This document shows, piece after piece, positions 50,949 to 59,225 of a stretch of 64,000 nucleotides of DNA. The position numbers were made by a program, and so were the translations under genes. This DNA is from Jiella pacifica (GTDB lineage: Bacteria > Pseudomonadota > Alphaproteobacteria > Rhizobiales > Rhizobiaceae), in contig NZ_JAAAMG010000016.1 in NCBI RefSeq assembly GCF_010500815.1, forward strand, positions 60,732 through 124,731, given 5' to 3'. The notes below the pieces were generated by a model, which searched no databases, was not told where the DNA came from, and saw only the letters and a list, made by a program, of their open reading frames with translations. Within the stretch, counting starts at the first letter, position 1. Each line of letters starts with the position of its first letter.

Positions 50949-51809
50949 TCAGCCCGCCTCGCACCCGTAGAAGCCGCGGTAGCCCACGCTCAGCCCCTCA
51001 TCGAGTTCGAACACGAGCTCCGCGTTCTGGCGCCAATCGGCCTCGTCGCCGAGCGGCTGCACCGTGATCGTGGTGCCGGGCGCCGAGTACGTCGTCGCAC
51101 CCTCCTGCGAACCTCCCTCCGCCTCCAGAGAGATCAGGACGCCGTTCAGCTTCACCGCAGCCCCGCCGCCTTCGCTCGCCCAGAGGATCGGATCGGATTC
51201 GGGGCTGCGGTTGAACGTGCAGGGAGCAGGCGCCCCGAGCACCCGGTCGGCCTCGGCTTCCGGCATCGGCGCGAGGTCGAGCCCGCTGATGAGGGTGTTC
51301 GAAAGCGCGTCCTCGACGCTGCCCGGCTCGGCCGGCGGGTCCTGATAGATGCTCTCCACCACGTTCCCGGCGGACACCTCGGCGATCAGGTAGCGCATCT
51401 CCGCGATCTCGCGGCGCTGCGCCTCGATGATTTCGTCGGCGAGGTGGCGAACGCGCGGATCGCGGATTTGCGCCCGCTCAGAGGTCATGATCGCGATCGA
51501 GTGGTGCGGGATCATTGCCCGCATGTAGCTCGGACCCGAGACCGTGACCTGGCTGCGCACCAGCCAGAGCGACAGGGCAAAGACGATGATCGCGCCGACG
51601 AAGATCGCGATGTTCAGGCCCTTGTTCGAGTACATCCCGAGCATGTAGGCGAGCATGATGACGGCCATCGTCGCCCCCATCATGATCGCCATATAGGTAC
51701 GTGTCTCCGAGAAGAAGACGTGTTCCCAAGCGTAGGTGTTGAGGTACATCAGGATGAACATCACCACTGTGGAAGTGAGGATCATCAGGCCGAAACGGAT
51801 ATAGGACAT
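50949..51809 (-). CDS. DUF305 domain membrane protein
   Basis: A 286-residue protein. The N-terminal half has three membrane helices (residues about 5-110) followed by the DUF305 motif with MIPHHSIAIMTSERAQI, where the HH and Met/His residues can bind copper. The C-terminal part (about 170-286) is a periplasmic beta-rich domain with Cys residues (PAPCTFNRS, FYGCEAG). DUF305 proteins are common in copper clusters. It is divergent from the CsoR-type gene, and a CsoR-type operator lies between them. Confidence 0.85.
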   Translation of the reverse strand: MSYIRFGLMILTSTVVMFILMYLNTYAWEHVFFSETRTYMAIMMGATMAVIMLAYMLGMYSNKGLNIAIFVGAIIVFALSLWLVRSQVTVSGPSYMRAMIPHHSIAIMTSERAQIRDPRVRHLADEIIEAQRREIAEMRYLIAEVSAGNVVESIYQDPPAEPGSVEDALSNTLISGLDLAPMPEAEADRVLGAPAPCTFNRSPESDPILWASEGGGAAVKLNGVLISLEAEGGSQEGATTYSAPGTTITVQPLGDEADWRQNAELVFELDEGLSVGYRGFYGCEAG

Positions 51810-51906
51810 GTCGCGACTTCCTGCTCGTTCTGCAATCTGCTTGAGGGCAACTGGGCAGTCGCATCTGCCAACGCAGAACTCGGCGGGCGTCCGGAGACGC
51901 AGCCCA

Positions 51907-51923
51907 ATACCCCAAGGGGGTAT
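51907..51923. promoter_or_regulatory. CsoR-type operator
   Basis: ATACCCC-AAG-GGGGTAT is a 17-base dyad with G/C tracts flanked by T/A, the type of site bound by CsoR/RcnR-family repressors. It lies between the divergent DUF305 and csoR-type genes and may control both. Confidence 0.7.
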
Positions 51924-52012
51924 GATTCAACACGCGATGGCCTGTGAGGTTCCGAGGAACCCTTCCGCACAAAGCTCGGTTCCCCCGTATCGTAGCAAGA
52001 GACCAGCCCGCC

Positions 52013-52285
52013 ATGAAGGATCGAAAGCAAGCAGCCATCCAACGACTGGCGCGCCTCGAAGGGCAGGTACGCGGGGTTGCGCGCATGATCGAAGAAGATC
52101 GCTACTGCATCGACATTCTCAATCAATCCCTGGCGATCCGATCGGCACTTTCGCAGGTCGAAATTCTAATCCTGCAGGATCACGCGGATGACTGCGTGGA
52201 CAATGCGATCCTCTCACAAGATCCCGACGTGCAGCGTCGCAAGTTCAAGGAGCTTGTGGAAGTGTTCGAGAAAGTTTGCCGGTAG
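52013..52285 (+). CDS. csoR: CsoR/RcnR-family metal-sensing repressor
   Basis: A 90-residue all-helical repressor (MKDRKQAAIQRLARLEGQVR). Cys32, His57 and Cys61 lie with the same spacing as the Cu(I) ligands Cys36-His61-Cys65 of Mycobacterium tuberculosis CsoR, which supports copper sensing. Metal binding releases it from DNA. A matching dyad is found 90 bases upstream. The symbol is used for family type; an RcnR/FrmR-like specificity is not excluded. A longer frame upstream lacks support. Confidence 0.85.
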   Translation: MKDRKQAAIQRLARLEGQVRGVARMIEEDRYCIDILNQSLAIRSALSQVEILILQDHADDCVDNAILSQDPDVQRRKFKELVEVFEKVCR

Positions 52286-52329
52286 CCGGGAAGGGTGCAA
52301 AAAAAATACACATTTACAGTAACTTAGAG

Positions 52330-53601
52330 TGGAGATGGGGTGGATGCCGCTCTCACCTGACGGCATCGCGATGTGCCATACTCGTGGTGTCGAAGCACAA
52401 GCTGAAGGAGAGGGCATCCATGGAAGAAGTTAGCATCATCGGGGTCGATCTGGCAAAGAACGTGTTCCAGGTTCACGGCGCAGCGGCAGATGGGTCCGTC
52501 GTATATCGCAAGAAGTTATCGCGGCCGCAGTTCGCCCGGTTCATGGCGGACCAGCCGCCCTGCCTCGTGGCGATGGAGGCCTGCGCCAGCGCGCATCACT
52601 GGGCGCGGGAGATGGCGCGGCACGGGCATGAGGTGCGGCTGATTGCGCCGCACTACGTCAAGCCTTTCCTGAAGCGCCAGAAGAATGACGCGGCCGATGC
52701 CGAGGCGATCGTCGAGGCGGCCCTGCGGCCGACCATGCGCTTCGTTGAACCGAAATCGGCCGACCAGCAGGCGCGGGCCGTCGCGTTCCGCACGCGCGAG
52801 CAGCTGGTGAAGCAGCGGACCGAGGCGGTGAACGCGCTGCGGTCGCATCTCTACGAATTCGGCCATGTCGCCCCGGAAGGGATCGGCTACGTGCCGCGCC
52901 TGGCCAAGGTCGTCGACGATCCCGGCAGCGGCGTGCCGGACCTCGCGCGGGACATCTGCCGCATGCTCCTCGATCAGATCGGCCAACTTACCGCCCGGAT
53001 CGATGCGCTGAAGACCAGGATCGCGGCGATGTCGAACGAGGCGGAAATGCCACGCCAGTTGCAGACGATGCCTGGCGTCGGTCCGATCACCGCGCTTGCG
53101 ATCGAGACCTTCGCGCCGCCGATGGAGCAGTTCCGGCGCGGGCGCGACTTCGCCGCCTGGCTCGGCCTGGTGCCGCGCCAACATTCCAGCGGCGGCAAGC
53201 AGAAGCTGGGGAAAACCTCGAAGATGGGGCAGCGCGATATCCGGCGACTGCTTGTGATCGGGGCGACCGCGGTGATCCGCTGGGCAGCGCGCCGCGGTGC
53301 GCCGAAGGGGTCGTGGCTGGCGCGGATGCTGGAACGCAAGCCGGTCCCGGTCGTGGCCACCGCCCTGGCGAACAAGATGGCGCGCGGCATCTGGGCGATG
53401 CTGACGCGCGGCGAAAGCTATCGCGGCCCGGTGCTGATCGGCGCCTGATCGGGCATCGAACGGGCACTCGGGCCACCGAGTTGTGAGGAAGGCATGATCA
53501 GCATGGGCAAATGATCGACATGATCCGGGTCGGGCAAACCAGAAACCTTCTCCGAGCCTCGAGCTCGCTGTTGGAGATGTGGACCCGCTCCGCGCATCAC
53601 C
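52330..53601 (+). mobile_element. IS110-family insertion sequence, approximate limits
   Basis: The transposase gene is flanked by non-coding stretches that share a similar word, TGGAGATG...TGGA...CCGCTC...CACC, at 52330-52357 and 53572-53601. I take these as rough limits. IS110 elements lack normal inverted ends and target duplications, so true borders cannot be fixed by eye. The insert separates the csoR-type gene from the chromosome-like region. Confidence 0.4.
52420..53448 (+). CDS. IS110-family transposase (DEDD recombinase)
   Basis: A 342-residue IS110 transposase. The RuvC-like DEDD residues are readable: Asp10 in IIGVDLAKNVF, Glu53 in AMEACASAHHW, Asp90 and Asp93 in KNDAADAEA. The C-terminal domain has MPGVGPITALAIE and the conserved Ser in RQHSSGGKQKLG. 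These enzymes recombine DNA with the help of a structured bridge RNA from the element's non-coding end. The ATG at 52420 follows GAAGGAGAG. The gene looks intact. Confidence 0.92.
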   Translation: MEEVSIIGVDLAKNVFQVHGAAADGSVVYRKKLSRPQFARFMADQPPCLVAMEACASAHHWAREMARHGHEVRLIAPHYVKPFLKRQKNDAADAEAIVEAALRPTMRFVEPKSADQQARAVAFRTREQLVKQRTEAVNALRSHLYEFGHVAPEGIGYVPRLAKVVDDPGSGVPDLARDICRMLLDQIGQLTARIDALKTRIAAMSNEAEMPRQLQTMPGVGPITALAIETFAPPMEQFRRGRDFAAWLGLVPRQHSSGGKQKLGKTSKMGQRDIRRLLVIGATAVIRWAARRGAPKGSWLARMLERKPVPVVATALANKMARGIWAMLTRGESYRGPVLIGA

Positions 53602-53927
53602 ATCCCGGCCAGCGGCGCCAGTCGGCCGCACTTACAGGCCTGACAAAAGTACGCACTCGATCACATGTCCGGACGATCAGAAATTCCTTGCAAACCGAGC
53701 GGCATCCACAAAAGAAGGTTGGATGTCAGGCCCATCCCCTCCGCCATTTACCGCCGAATGCACACCATACGATATCGGTGCCGTTCACCGCAGTATCACC
53801 CAGTGGGCGAACACACTGCCACTTCTGCGCTGCAGCCCGCTCCATCCCGACGATCAGCGAGGTGATCTGTTTCCCCACGACGCCAAAAATCGCCCCCCGG
53901 AAAGGTTCTTTGAATACGCTTGAAGCG

Positions 53928-54104
53928 GCAGTGGATTTCTACGATCCAACAATGACGATCACCGCGTTTTCGGCGTCGCACGTCTTTCCGCAGATCTCCG
54001 CTTCACTCATGACGGTGGAAAATTGTCCGGTTGGTCTATCCTTCGTCGCAGGCGACTATCAGGACGAGTTCCTGTTGAACGCGGTGCGGGAAATGGTCGG
54101 CTGA
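53928..54104 (+). pseudogene. Possible C-terminal remnant of an amidase-family gene
   Basis: A frame with AVDFYDPTMTITAFSASHVF and ENCPVGLSFVAGDYQDEFLL, ending NAVREMVG*, resembles the C-terminal end of amidase-signature enzymes, but there is no start and no upstream domain. From 53602 to 53927 I see no gene; frames there are disordered and more AT-rich than the surroundings. It is probably debris left by earlier insertions near the tRNA. Confidence 0.35.
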
Positions 54105-54178
54105 CGTATCGCGCTTGCCGCCGCCGATCGCGGTGGCGCGTCGCATCGATTATGAAACGTCGTGATTCTCGATGTGGA

Positions 54179-54263
54179 TGGTGCGGGTGGTCGGAATCGA
54201 ACCGACACTCCTTTCGGAACCGGATTTTGAGTCCGGCGCGTCTACCAGTTCCACCACACCCGC
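54179..54263 (-). tRNA. tRNA-Leu(CAA)
   Basis: On the minus strand GCGGGTG (5' acceptor, 54263-54257) pairs with CACCCGC (54189-54183), followed by A and the encoded CCA (to 54179). The anticodon loop CTCAAAA gives CAA on stem CCGGA/TCCGG, and the T-arm reads GTCGGTTCGATTCCGAC. A long variable arm (TTCCGAAAGGAGT) identifies a class II leucine tRNA for UUG codons. Confidence 0.93.
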
Positions 54264-54545
54264 ACATTTGGCCGCCGATCCGAGGCCCTTCGGCGACCAT
54301 ACCGCATCTGGAGCGAAAGCCGAATACCGACTGCCACTTCCGCTCACCCGCCAGCCCCGAAAAACCGCGGTCTTCGAGGCTTCGGATTTCGGACGGTCGG
54401 AAGGCGAGCCATTCGAGCCGCCGCCCGATCGATTCGTCCGAACATTCCCGACACTCGGCACCAAGGACGATTTCGGCACGAGGCGTACGGACCAGCATTC
54501 CTGCCGGACGACCTCTCCATGGCACAATCGCCACCGCTGCGTCCA

Positions 54546-54577
54546 GACGATCCGTCGGGATCGTCCGCCGTTTTTTT
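54546..54577 (+). terminator. Strong plus-strand terminator without an obvious gene upstream
   Basis: GACGATCC-GTCG-GGATCGTC (54546-54565), then CGCCG and seven T (54571-54577). From 54264 to here no credible protein gene exists on the plus strand, so it may end a small RNA or a tRNA-antisense transcript. The rest of the gap to 54708 shows nothing else. Confidence 0.55.
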
Positions 54578-54708
54578 CCACGATTTCGCGACGTGCCGTC
54601 GCCCCCTCGCCGCTGCGGCCTCATTCGCGGGATTGCCTTCGGGCCGGCTTCGGCCTAATCGCTGGCACCGTCATCTCTTCTCGACAGATCCCGAACGGTC
54701 GATCATCC

Positions 54709-55290
54709 ATGCTTCGCCGCCTCTACGACTGGGTCCTGTCGCTGGCCGCGACCCGCCACGCCGAACGGGGCCTCGGCGCCGTCGCCTTCATCGAGAGCTC
54801 GGTCTTTCCGATCCCGCCCGACGTCCTGATCATCCCGATGGTGATCGCCGACCGAACGAAATGGATCCGCATCGCCGCCGTCGCGACGATCGGCTCGGTC
54901 CTCGGCGCCTTTCTCGGCTACGCCATCGGCGCAATCTTCTTCGATCTCATCGGGCAGCCGATCCTCGACTTCTACGGCAAGACCGGCGCCTTCGCCGAGA
55001 TGAAGGCAAGCTACAACGAATGGGGCGGCTGGGCCGTGCTCTTCGCCGCGCTCACGCCCTTTCCATACAAGGTGCTGACGATCTTTTCCGGCGTCAGCGG
55101 GCTCAATCTCGTCGTCTTCACGCTGGTCTCGATCGTCGGGCGCGGGGCGCGGTTCTTCCTCGTCTCCTATCTTCTCCACCGCTACGGCGCGCCGATCCAG
55201 GGCTTCATCGAGAAGAACCTCGGGCTGCTCTTCACCCTCTTCATGATCCTTCTGATCGGCGGCTTCGTCGCGGTCCGCTATCTGTTCTGA
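54709..55290 (+). CDS. YqaA-family DedA-like membrane protein
   Basis: A 193-residue membrane protein of the YqaA/DedA (SNARE-associated/VTT) type: MLRRLYDWVLSLAATRHAER, then AFIESSVFPIPPDVLIIPMV with the reentrant PIPP motif, and NEWGGWAVLFAALTPFPYKV as the second conserved loop. DedA relatives flip lipid carriers such as undecaprenyl phosphate. It lies 10 bases before dsbB and probably forms an operon with it. A longer upstream frame passes through the tRNA complement and is an artefact. Confidence 0.9.
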   Translation: MLRRLYDWVLSLAATRHAERGLGAVAFIESSVFPIPPDVLIIPMVIADRTKWIRIAAVATIGSVLGAFLGYAIGAIFFDLIGQPILDFYGKTGAFAEMKASYNEWGGWAVLFAALTPFPYKVLTIFSGVSGLNLVVFTLVSIVGRGARFFLVSYLLHRYGAPIQGFIEKNLGLLFTLFMILLIGGFVAVRYLF

Positions 55291-55300
55291 GGCCTCGTCA

Positions 55301-55834
55301 ATGGCACTTTCCGACATCGTCCGCCGCCCCACCGGGTTTCGCCAGGTGCTGGCGTCCGGCTTTCTCCTGGCCGGCATGGCGATTACCGTCGGCTCGGCCC
55401 TCGTCTTCCAGTATGTCGGCGGCTACATCCCCTGCGCCCTCTGCCTTCAGGAGCGGATCCCCTATTACGTCGGCGTGCCGATCGCCCTCGTCGCCTTCGT
55501 CGCGGCGGCCGGGCGGGCCTCGGCGCCGCTGACACGGGGACTGCTCTTCCTCCTCGGCCTCATCATGCTGGTCTCGCTGGGCCTTGCCGTCTACCACGCC
55601 GGCGTCGAATGGCACCTGTGGGCCGGGCCGGCCGGCTGTTCGCAGGTCGGCGGCGGTGATCTGGGAACAGGCGATCTCCTGGCCGACATCGACGCCGTCA
55701 AGCCGCCCTCCTGCGACGCGGCGGCCGGGCGCTTCCTCGGCCTGTCCTTCGCCGGATGGAACGCCGTCGCCTCCGCCTTCTTCGCCGCGGTGGGCCTGCG
55801 CTCCGCTTTCGCCAAGGCCGATCGCTTCGCCTGA
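55301..55834 (+). CDS. dsbB: Disulphide bond formation protein DsbB
   Basis: A 177-residue inner-membrane protein with four helices that re-oxidises DsbA using quinone. The two Cys pairs are Cys45/Cys48 in IPCALCLQERIPYY and Cys113/Cys138 (AGCSQ and SCDAAAG), in the expected first and second periplasmic loops. It follows the YqaA-type gene, an order often seen in Hyphomicrobiales. The C-terminus ends ADRFA. Confidence 0.92.
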   Translation: MALSDIVRRPTGFRQVLASGFLLAGMAITVGSALVFQYVGGYIPCALCLQERIPYYVGVPIALVAFVAAAGRASAPLTRGLLFLLGLIMLVSLGLAVYHAGVEWHLWAGPAGCSQVGGGDLGTGDLLADIDAVKPPSCDAAAGRFLGLSFAGWNAVASAFFAAVGLRSAFAKADRFA

Positions 55835-55845
55835 ACCCGCAGGCG

Positions 55846-57090
55846 TCACCCCGCCACGACCTGGGAGCGCGCCTTGCCGAAGGCCATGACGGCGGCGGCG
55901 GCATAGCCGCCCATCGCCCCGTCGATGAAATGCACATGGTCGCTGCGGCTCGCGACGGGGACGAAACATGTCATCAGCGCCGCGTCCTGGCGATGCAGGC
56001 CGGTGACGGCGATGCCCTCGGCCTCGGCTCGGCGCATCGTCTCGGCGATGCGATCGGCGACTTCGGGGCTGCAGTCGAGCGTCAGCCGCAAGCCATCGTC
56101 GAACTTGCGGAAATCGGTGTTGCGGACGATCTCGCCGCGATAGCGGCCGGGATCGAAGGCGCCGACCTTCGTCCCGGTGGCGAATGACAGATGGGCAAGG
56201 AGCGAGCGGATGCCGACGGAGATGGCCGAGAGCCAGAGTGGGCGACCGGTCTTGGCTGCCGCCGTCCGGGCCTCGATCATCAGGCCGGTCGACGGCCAGG
56301 TCAGCGCCGGCCCCTCCTCCGGCACCGGCCTGCCGGCGTCAGACACCATTGCGGCGAGCGCCAGGATCTCGGTGGCGAGCGCGGAAAAGCGCTCCGTCGA
56401 AACCGTCGCGGTCGGCAGCATGATCAGCGACAGGATGACGCCGTGCCGCGCCGGGATCTCCGAAAAGCGGCAGGAAAGACCGGTGAGGTCCGGCCGGGCG
56501 TCGTCGCCGATGGCCGGCTCGAGGCAAAACCGGCCCTCCTTCATCCGCGCCTCGGCAAAGGAAAGCCCGCCGCCGGAAAACATCGTGTAGGAAACCTCCG
56601 GCGATGCGGCGAAGCGGGCGATCCGGACGTCGTGCCCCTCGCCGCGGATCGCCTCGACCGGAACGATGGCGGTGCGCAGCCTGAAGCCGAAGGCGTCGCG
56701 CGCCCAGCCCGCGACGGCGGCGAGCCCGGTCTGGCCGACGGGCGCCAGTTCGGGCGGCAGTGCGAAGCTTGCTCCGTCCCCGGCGAAGACGAAGGGAAAG
56801 TCGCGCCCGGACAACTGGTTGGCAACGGCGGCGATGACGGCGGCGGCAACCGTGTTCACCGCCTTGTATCCGCCGGTGGTGACGGCGTCGGTGGACCGCT
56901 CGATGTCGGCGAGACCGATGACCCAGCCCTCCGGCAGCGAATGGTAGAGGCGCGGATCGGCAAGCCGCGCGAAGTCGGCCTCGAGCGGCAGCGCGTCGAA
57001 GAATCCGAGCGGCCCGGAGGTCGAGGCTTCGCCGCTTGGACCGACCCTCCCGCCGGCTCCGTCGATTGCCTCCGCTTCATGAAAATCCAC
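55846..57090 (-). CDS. DUF3095 protein, cyclase-like fold suspected
   Basis: A protein of about 414 residues matching DUF3095 (LPEGWVIGLADIERSTDAV, EVSYTMFSGGGLSFAEARMK). The region around residues 55-110 has IGLADIERST and later FVFAGDGASF, which recall the two metal-binding Asp sites of class III nucleotidyl cyclases (ADI..ST and GD). The C-terminal half is a separate domain. There is no good ATG; I chose the GTG at 57090 with GGAG seven bases upstream, though TTG or an upstream ATG (57168) is possible. Its role is unknown. It converges on dsbB. Confidence 0.75.
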   Translation of the reverse strand: MDFHEAEAIDGAGGRVGPSGEASTSGPLGFFDALPLEADFARLADPRLYHSLPEGWVIGLADIERSTDAVTTGGYKAVNTVAAAVIAAVANQLSGRDFPFVFAGDGASFALPPELAPVGQTGLAAVAGWARDAFGFRLRTAIVPVEAIRGEGHDVRIARFAASPEVSYTMFSGGGLSFAEARMKEGRFCLEPAIGDDARPDLTGLSCRFSEIPARHGVILSLIMLPTATVSTERFSALATEILALAAMVSDAGRPVPEEGPALTWPSTGLMIEARTAAAKTGRPLWLSAISVGIRSLLAHLSFATGTKVGAFDPGRYRGEIVRNTDFRKFDDGLRLTLDCSPEVADRIAETMRRAEAEGIAVTGLHRQDAALMTCFVPVASRSDHVHFIDGAMGGYAAAAVMAFGKARSQVVAG

Positions 57091-57293
57091 GGCCAAGCTC
57101 CAGTCCCTCCCGCGGCGCGACCCCGCTCCCGGACGATCCGAACCGGGCCGCTCGACCAGGGGGCACAAGCGCGGCCGGGCGTTGGATAGTTACGCCCACG
57201 CGTGCGGCCGCGAGCCTGACGTTTGTGTGATGGAGCGTCCGGGGGCCGGTCAGACAGATACCATGTGCGCCAGCTCGGCGAGGAAACGGGCGG

Positions 57294-58115
57294 TTATTTG
57301 CCGGCCTCGGCGAGCCTTTGCTTGCGCGTCTTCGGCTTCAGGCGGCGGAACAACCCGTCCAGACCAGTCAACGGCTTGACGATCGAATAGAGCCGATCCA
57401 CGGCGCGGTTCGTCCCCTCCTGCCGGGCGGCCAGAACTTCCGTCGCCACCAGCGCCACGTCCCGCGGGTCGATGTCCGGAAAGCGCCGGGCAATCGCGTC
57501 GAGCGGCGCCGGCGTCCTGCCGCCGATCATCTCGATGCGGCCGGAGCGCGCCATCAACCGAAGGACGATCTGCTCGAAGGTCCAGTCGTGATCGTGGAAC
57601 AGCTTCCAGCGTTCCGAACGCTCGGCGGAAAAGCCGGCGAGAACGATCTTGCGGTCGGGGGAGGCTTCCGACAGCCAGACCGCCAGGGCAAAGCCGGTGG
57701 TCGGTGCGTAGTCCTGAGGATAAAATCCGGCGAAGGCCTCGCAAAGATCGATGTGGCCGACCGACCGCTGGCCGAACTGCCGGGCTTCGCTGAGGCGCTC
57801 GAACGGCCGGGCCCTGAGGTTGAGAATGCCGTGGAAGCCCGGCTCCCGGAAGAAGCCGCACACCGTCTCGACCTCGCGGCGGTAGACGATGTTCGCGCCG
57901 GCGCTGGAAGAGCGGGCGACGAGCAGGCTTTCCCCCTCGAAGGGCGCCGAGAGAACCTTGTAGACCTTGTTGAAGAAGACGAAGAGCGTGCCGGCGCCGT
58001 GACGCCGACGCAGCTCCGCGACATCCGCCGCCTCGCTGTTGGCGACGAAGACGATGGTCTCGAAGCGCGAGAAGAACGCGGCCCAGCCGTCCGGATCGTT
58101 CGGCAGATCAGTCAT
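57294..58115 (-). CDS. Sialyltransferase-like glycosyltransferase
   Basis: A 273-residue protein. The stretch YAPTTGFALAVWLSEA followed by KIVLAGFSAERSERW and LFHDHDWTFEQ resembles the sialyl motif region of GT29/GT42-like enzymes (PTTG...GF). It would transfer a sugar in surface glycan synthesis from a nucleotide-sugar donor. The N-terminal part (VFVANSEAADVAELRRRH) is a Rossmann-like start. It heads a set of glycosyltransferase-like genes (58.2-63.6 kb), in the same direction as the gene at 58211. Confidence 0.55.
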   Translation of the reverse strand: MTDLPNDPDGWAAFFSRFETIVFVANSEAADVAELRRRHGAGTLFVFFNKVYKVLSAPFEGESLLVARSSSAGANIVYRREVETVCGFFREPGFHGILNLRARPFERLSEARQFGQRSVGHIDLCEAFAGFYPQDYAPTTGFALAVWLSEASPDRKIVLAGFSAERSERWKLFHDHDWTFEQIVLRLMARSGRIEMIGGRTPAPLDAIARRFPDIDPRDVALVATEVLAARQEGTNRAVDRLYSIVKPLTGLDGLFRRLKPKTRKQRLAEAGK

Positions 58116-58132
58116 GCTTCACCCAAAGCGAA

Positions 58133-58157
58133 CCGGCCGCGCGGAGCGCGCGGCCGG
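58133..58157 (-). terminator. Perfect GC hairpin after the GT gene at 58211
   Basis: CCGGCCGCGC (58133-58142) pairs with GCGCGGCCGG (58148-58157) in the 95-base gap between two minus-strand glycosyltransferase genes. No T-tract follows, so it is either a weak terminator or a mRNA-stabilising element. Confidence 0.45.
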
Positions 58158-58210
58158 TGGATCCTTGTCATCGATAGCTGCCGCACTTCAAGGCCGCGGC
58201 ATTCTCGGTG

Positions 58211-58900
58211 CTAGGCCCGCTGCTGGACGAAGAGCGTACGCTCCCGGGCGGCGAACCATTCGTCGGCATAGTCGCAGCTCTCATATTCGGTGAAATACGG
58301 GCCGCCGTCGGTGAAGTGAACGTTCTTGGCGTTCTCGTTGTACTCGTATTCGTTGACCAGCCAGTTCCACTCGGTCGGCAACTCGCCGATCAGATCGTCG
58401 TTCTCCAGCCACTTGAACTGATGCAGCTGCAGTCCGGTCGCCGAGTTGACGTAGTCCGGCGTCAATGCCCGGCACTTGGCATTGTTGAACAGGATGACGC
58501 TCGACCAGTTCTTCTTTTCGTATTTCGTCTGGACCTGGCCGAGGAACTTCGTCTCGACCTTCGGCACGTAGTCGTGCTTGACGCACATCGCCGCGTATCG
58601 ATCGTCCCGCAGCTTCCACAGTTCGGCGATGTCGGTGCGGAGCATCATGTCGCAGTCCATGAACAGGCTCCAGCCCTCGAAGTTCGACAGCGCCGGCACG
58701 AGGAAGCGGGAAAAGGAAAACTCGGTGGTCTGCAGGTTGTTGCGCTCGCGAGTGAAGACACCCTCGAGGTTCTTTAGAACGATTGGAGAAAACGCGACCG
58801 GCATCGAAGACTTTTCGAGGATGCTCTGCGCAAGCACATGGTAGGCGACCACCTCCTTGGTGTCGAAGCCGATGAAGACGCGGGCGGTATCGATGGACAT
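58211..58900 (-). CDS. GT-A-type glycosyltransferase (family 8-like)
   Basis: A 229-residue protein beginning MSIDTARVFIGFDTKEVVAY, with the DxD motif as DCD (residues 82-84, FMDCDMML) for metal-bound nucleotide sugar, and aromatic-rich acceptor-site segments (EWNWLVNEYEYNEN, YFTEYESCDYADEWF). The IGFD and DCD arrangement is typical of short family-8-like glycosyltransferases in alphaproteobacterial surface-glycan clusters. Its substrate is unknown. AAAGGGAAAG precedes the ATG. Confidence 0.78.
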   Translation of the reverse strand: MSIDTARVFIGFDTKEVVAYHVLAQSILEKSSMPVAFSPIVLKNLEGVFTRERNNLQTTEFSFSRFLVPALSNFEGWSLFMDCDMMLRTDIAELWKLRDDRYAAMCVKHDYVPKVETKFLGQVQTKYEKKNWSSVILFNNAKCRALTPDYVNSATGLQLHQFKWLENDDLIGELPTEWNWLVNEYEYNENAKNVHFTDGGPYFTEYESCDYADEWFAARERTLFVQQRA

Positions 58901-59225
58901 TGAGGCTTTCCCTTTCCGTTTGTGCCTGCTCTAGCAAGAAGCGCGCGCCACTTGAAGCCCGCCTTAGCAAACGGCATCGGGCCAAAAGCGACGTCGTCGT
59001 GGCAGCACGTGACGAATGGTTTCTTCCGCGACCGGGACGTTGTCCTTGCGCAGGATCAAACCGCCCGCCGATCGTCGCTTCGTTGGCCCATGGCTGCGAA
59101 GCGGCGAGTAAAGCGAGCGGGCGACAAACCGACTTGCGGGACGCCGATCGACCATGCGACACGCGGTCGACCAAATTCTCCGCGGACAATGCGGCGCGCG
59201 AGGACAGGCAAAGGATCGAGGCTGG
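58901..59225. other. Divergent intergenic region, no gene seen
   Basis: A 325-base gap between divergently transcribed glycosyltransferase genes. It is less GC-rich than the genes and probably holds both promoters. I see no coding frame, tRNA or strong hairpin worth naming. Confidence 0.5.

Noticed and set aside
53511..53927. Plus-strand frames behind the IS110 transposase
   Set aside because: Translations are disordered, rich in Pro/Arg/Ser, and overlap each other in two frames; more likely the non-coding end of the IS element and debris.
54172..54708. N-terminal extension of the YqaA-type gene beginning MWMVRVVGIEPT
   Set aside because: The beginning is a translation of the complement of tRNA-Leu, a familiar artefact; the real start is at 54709.
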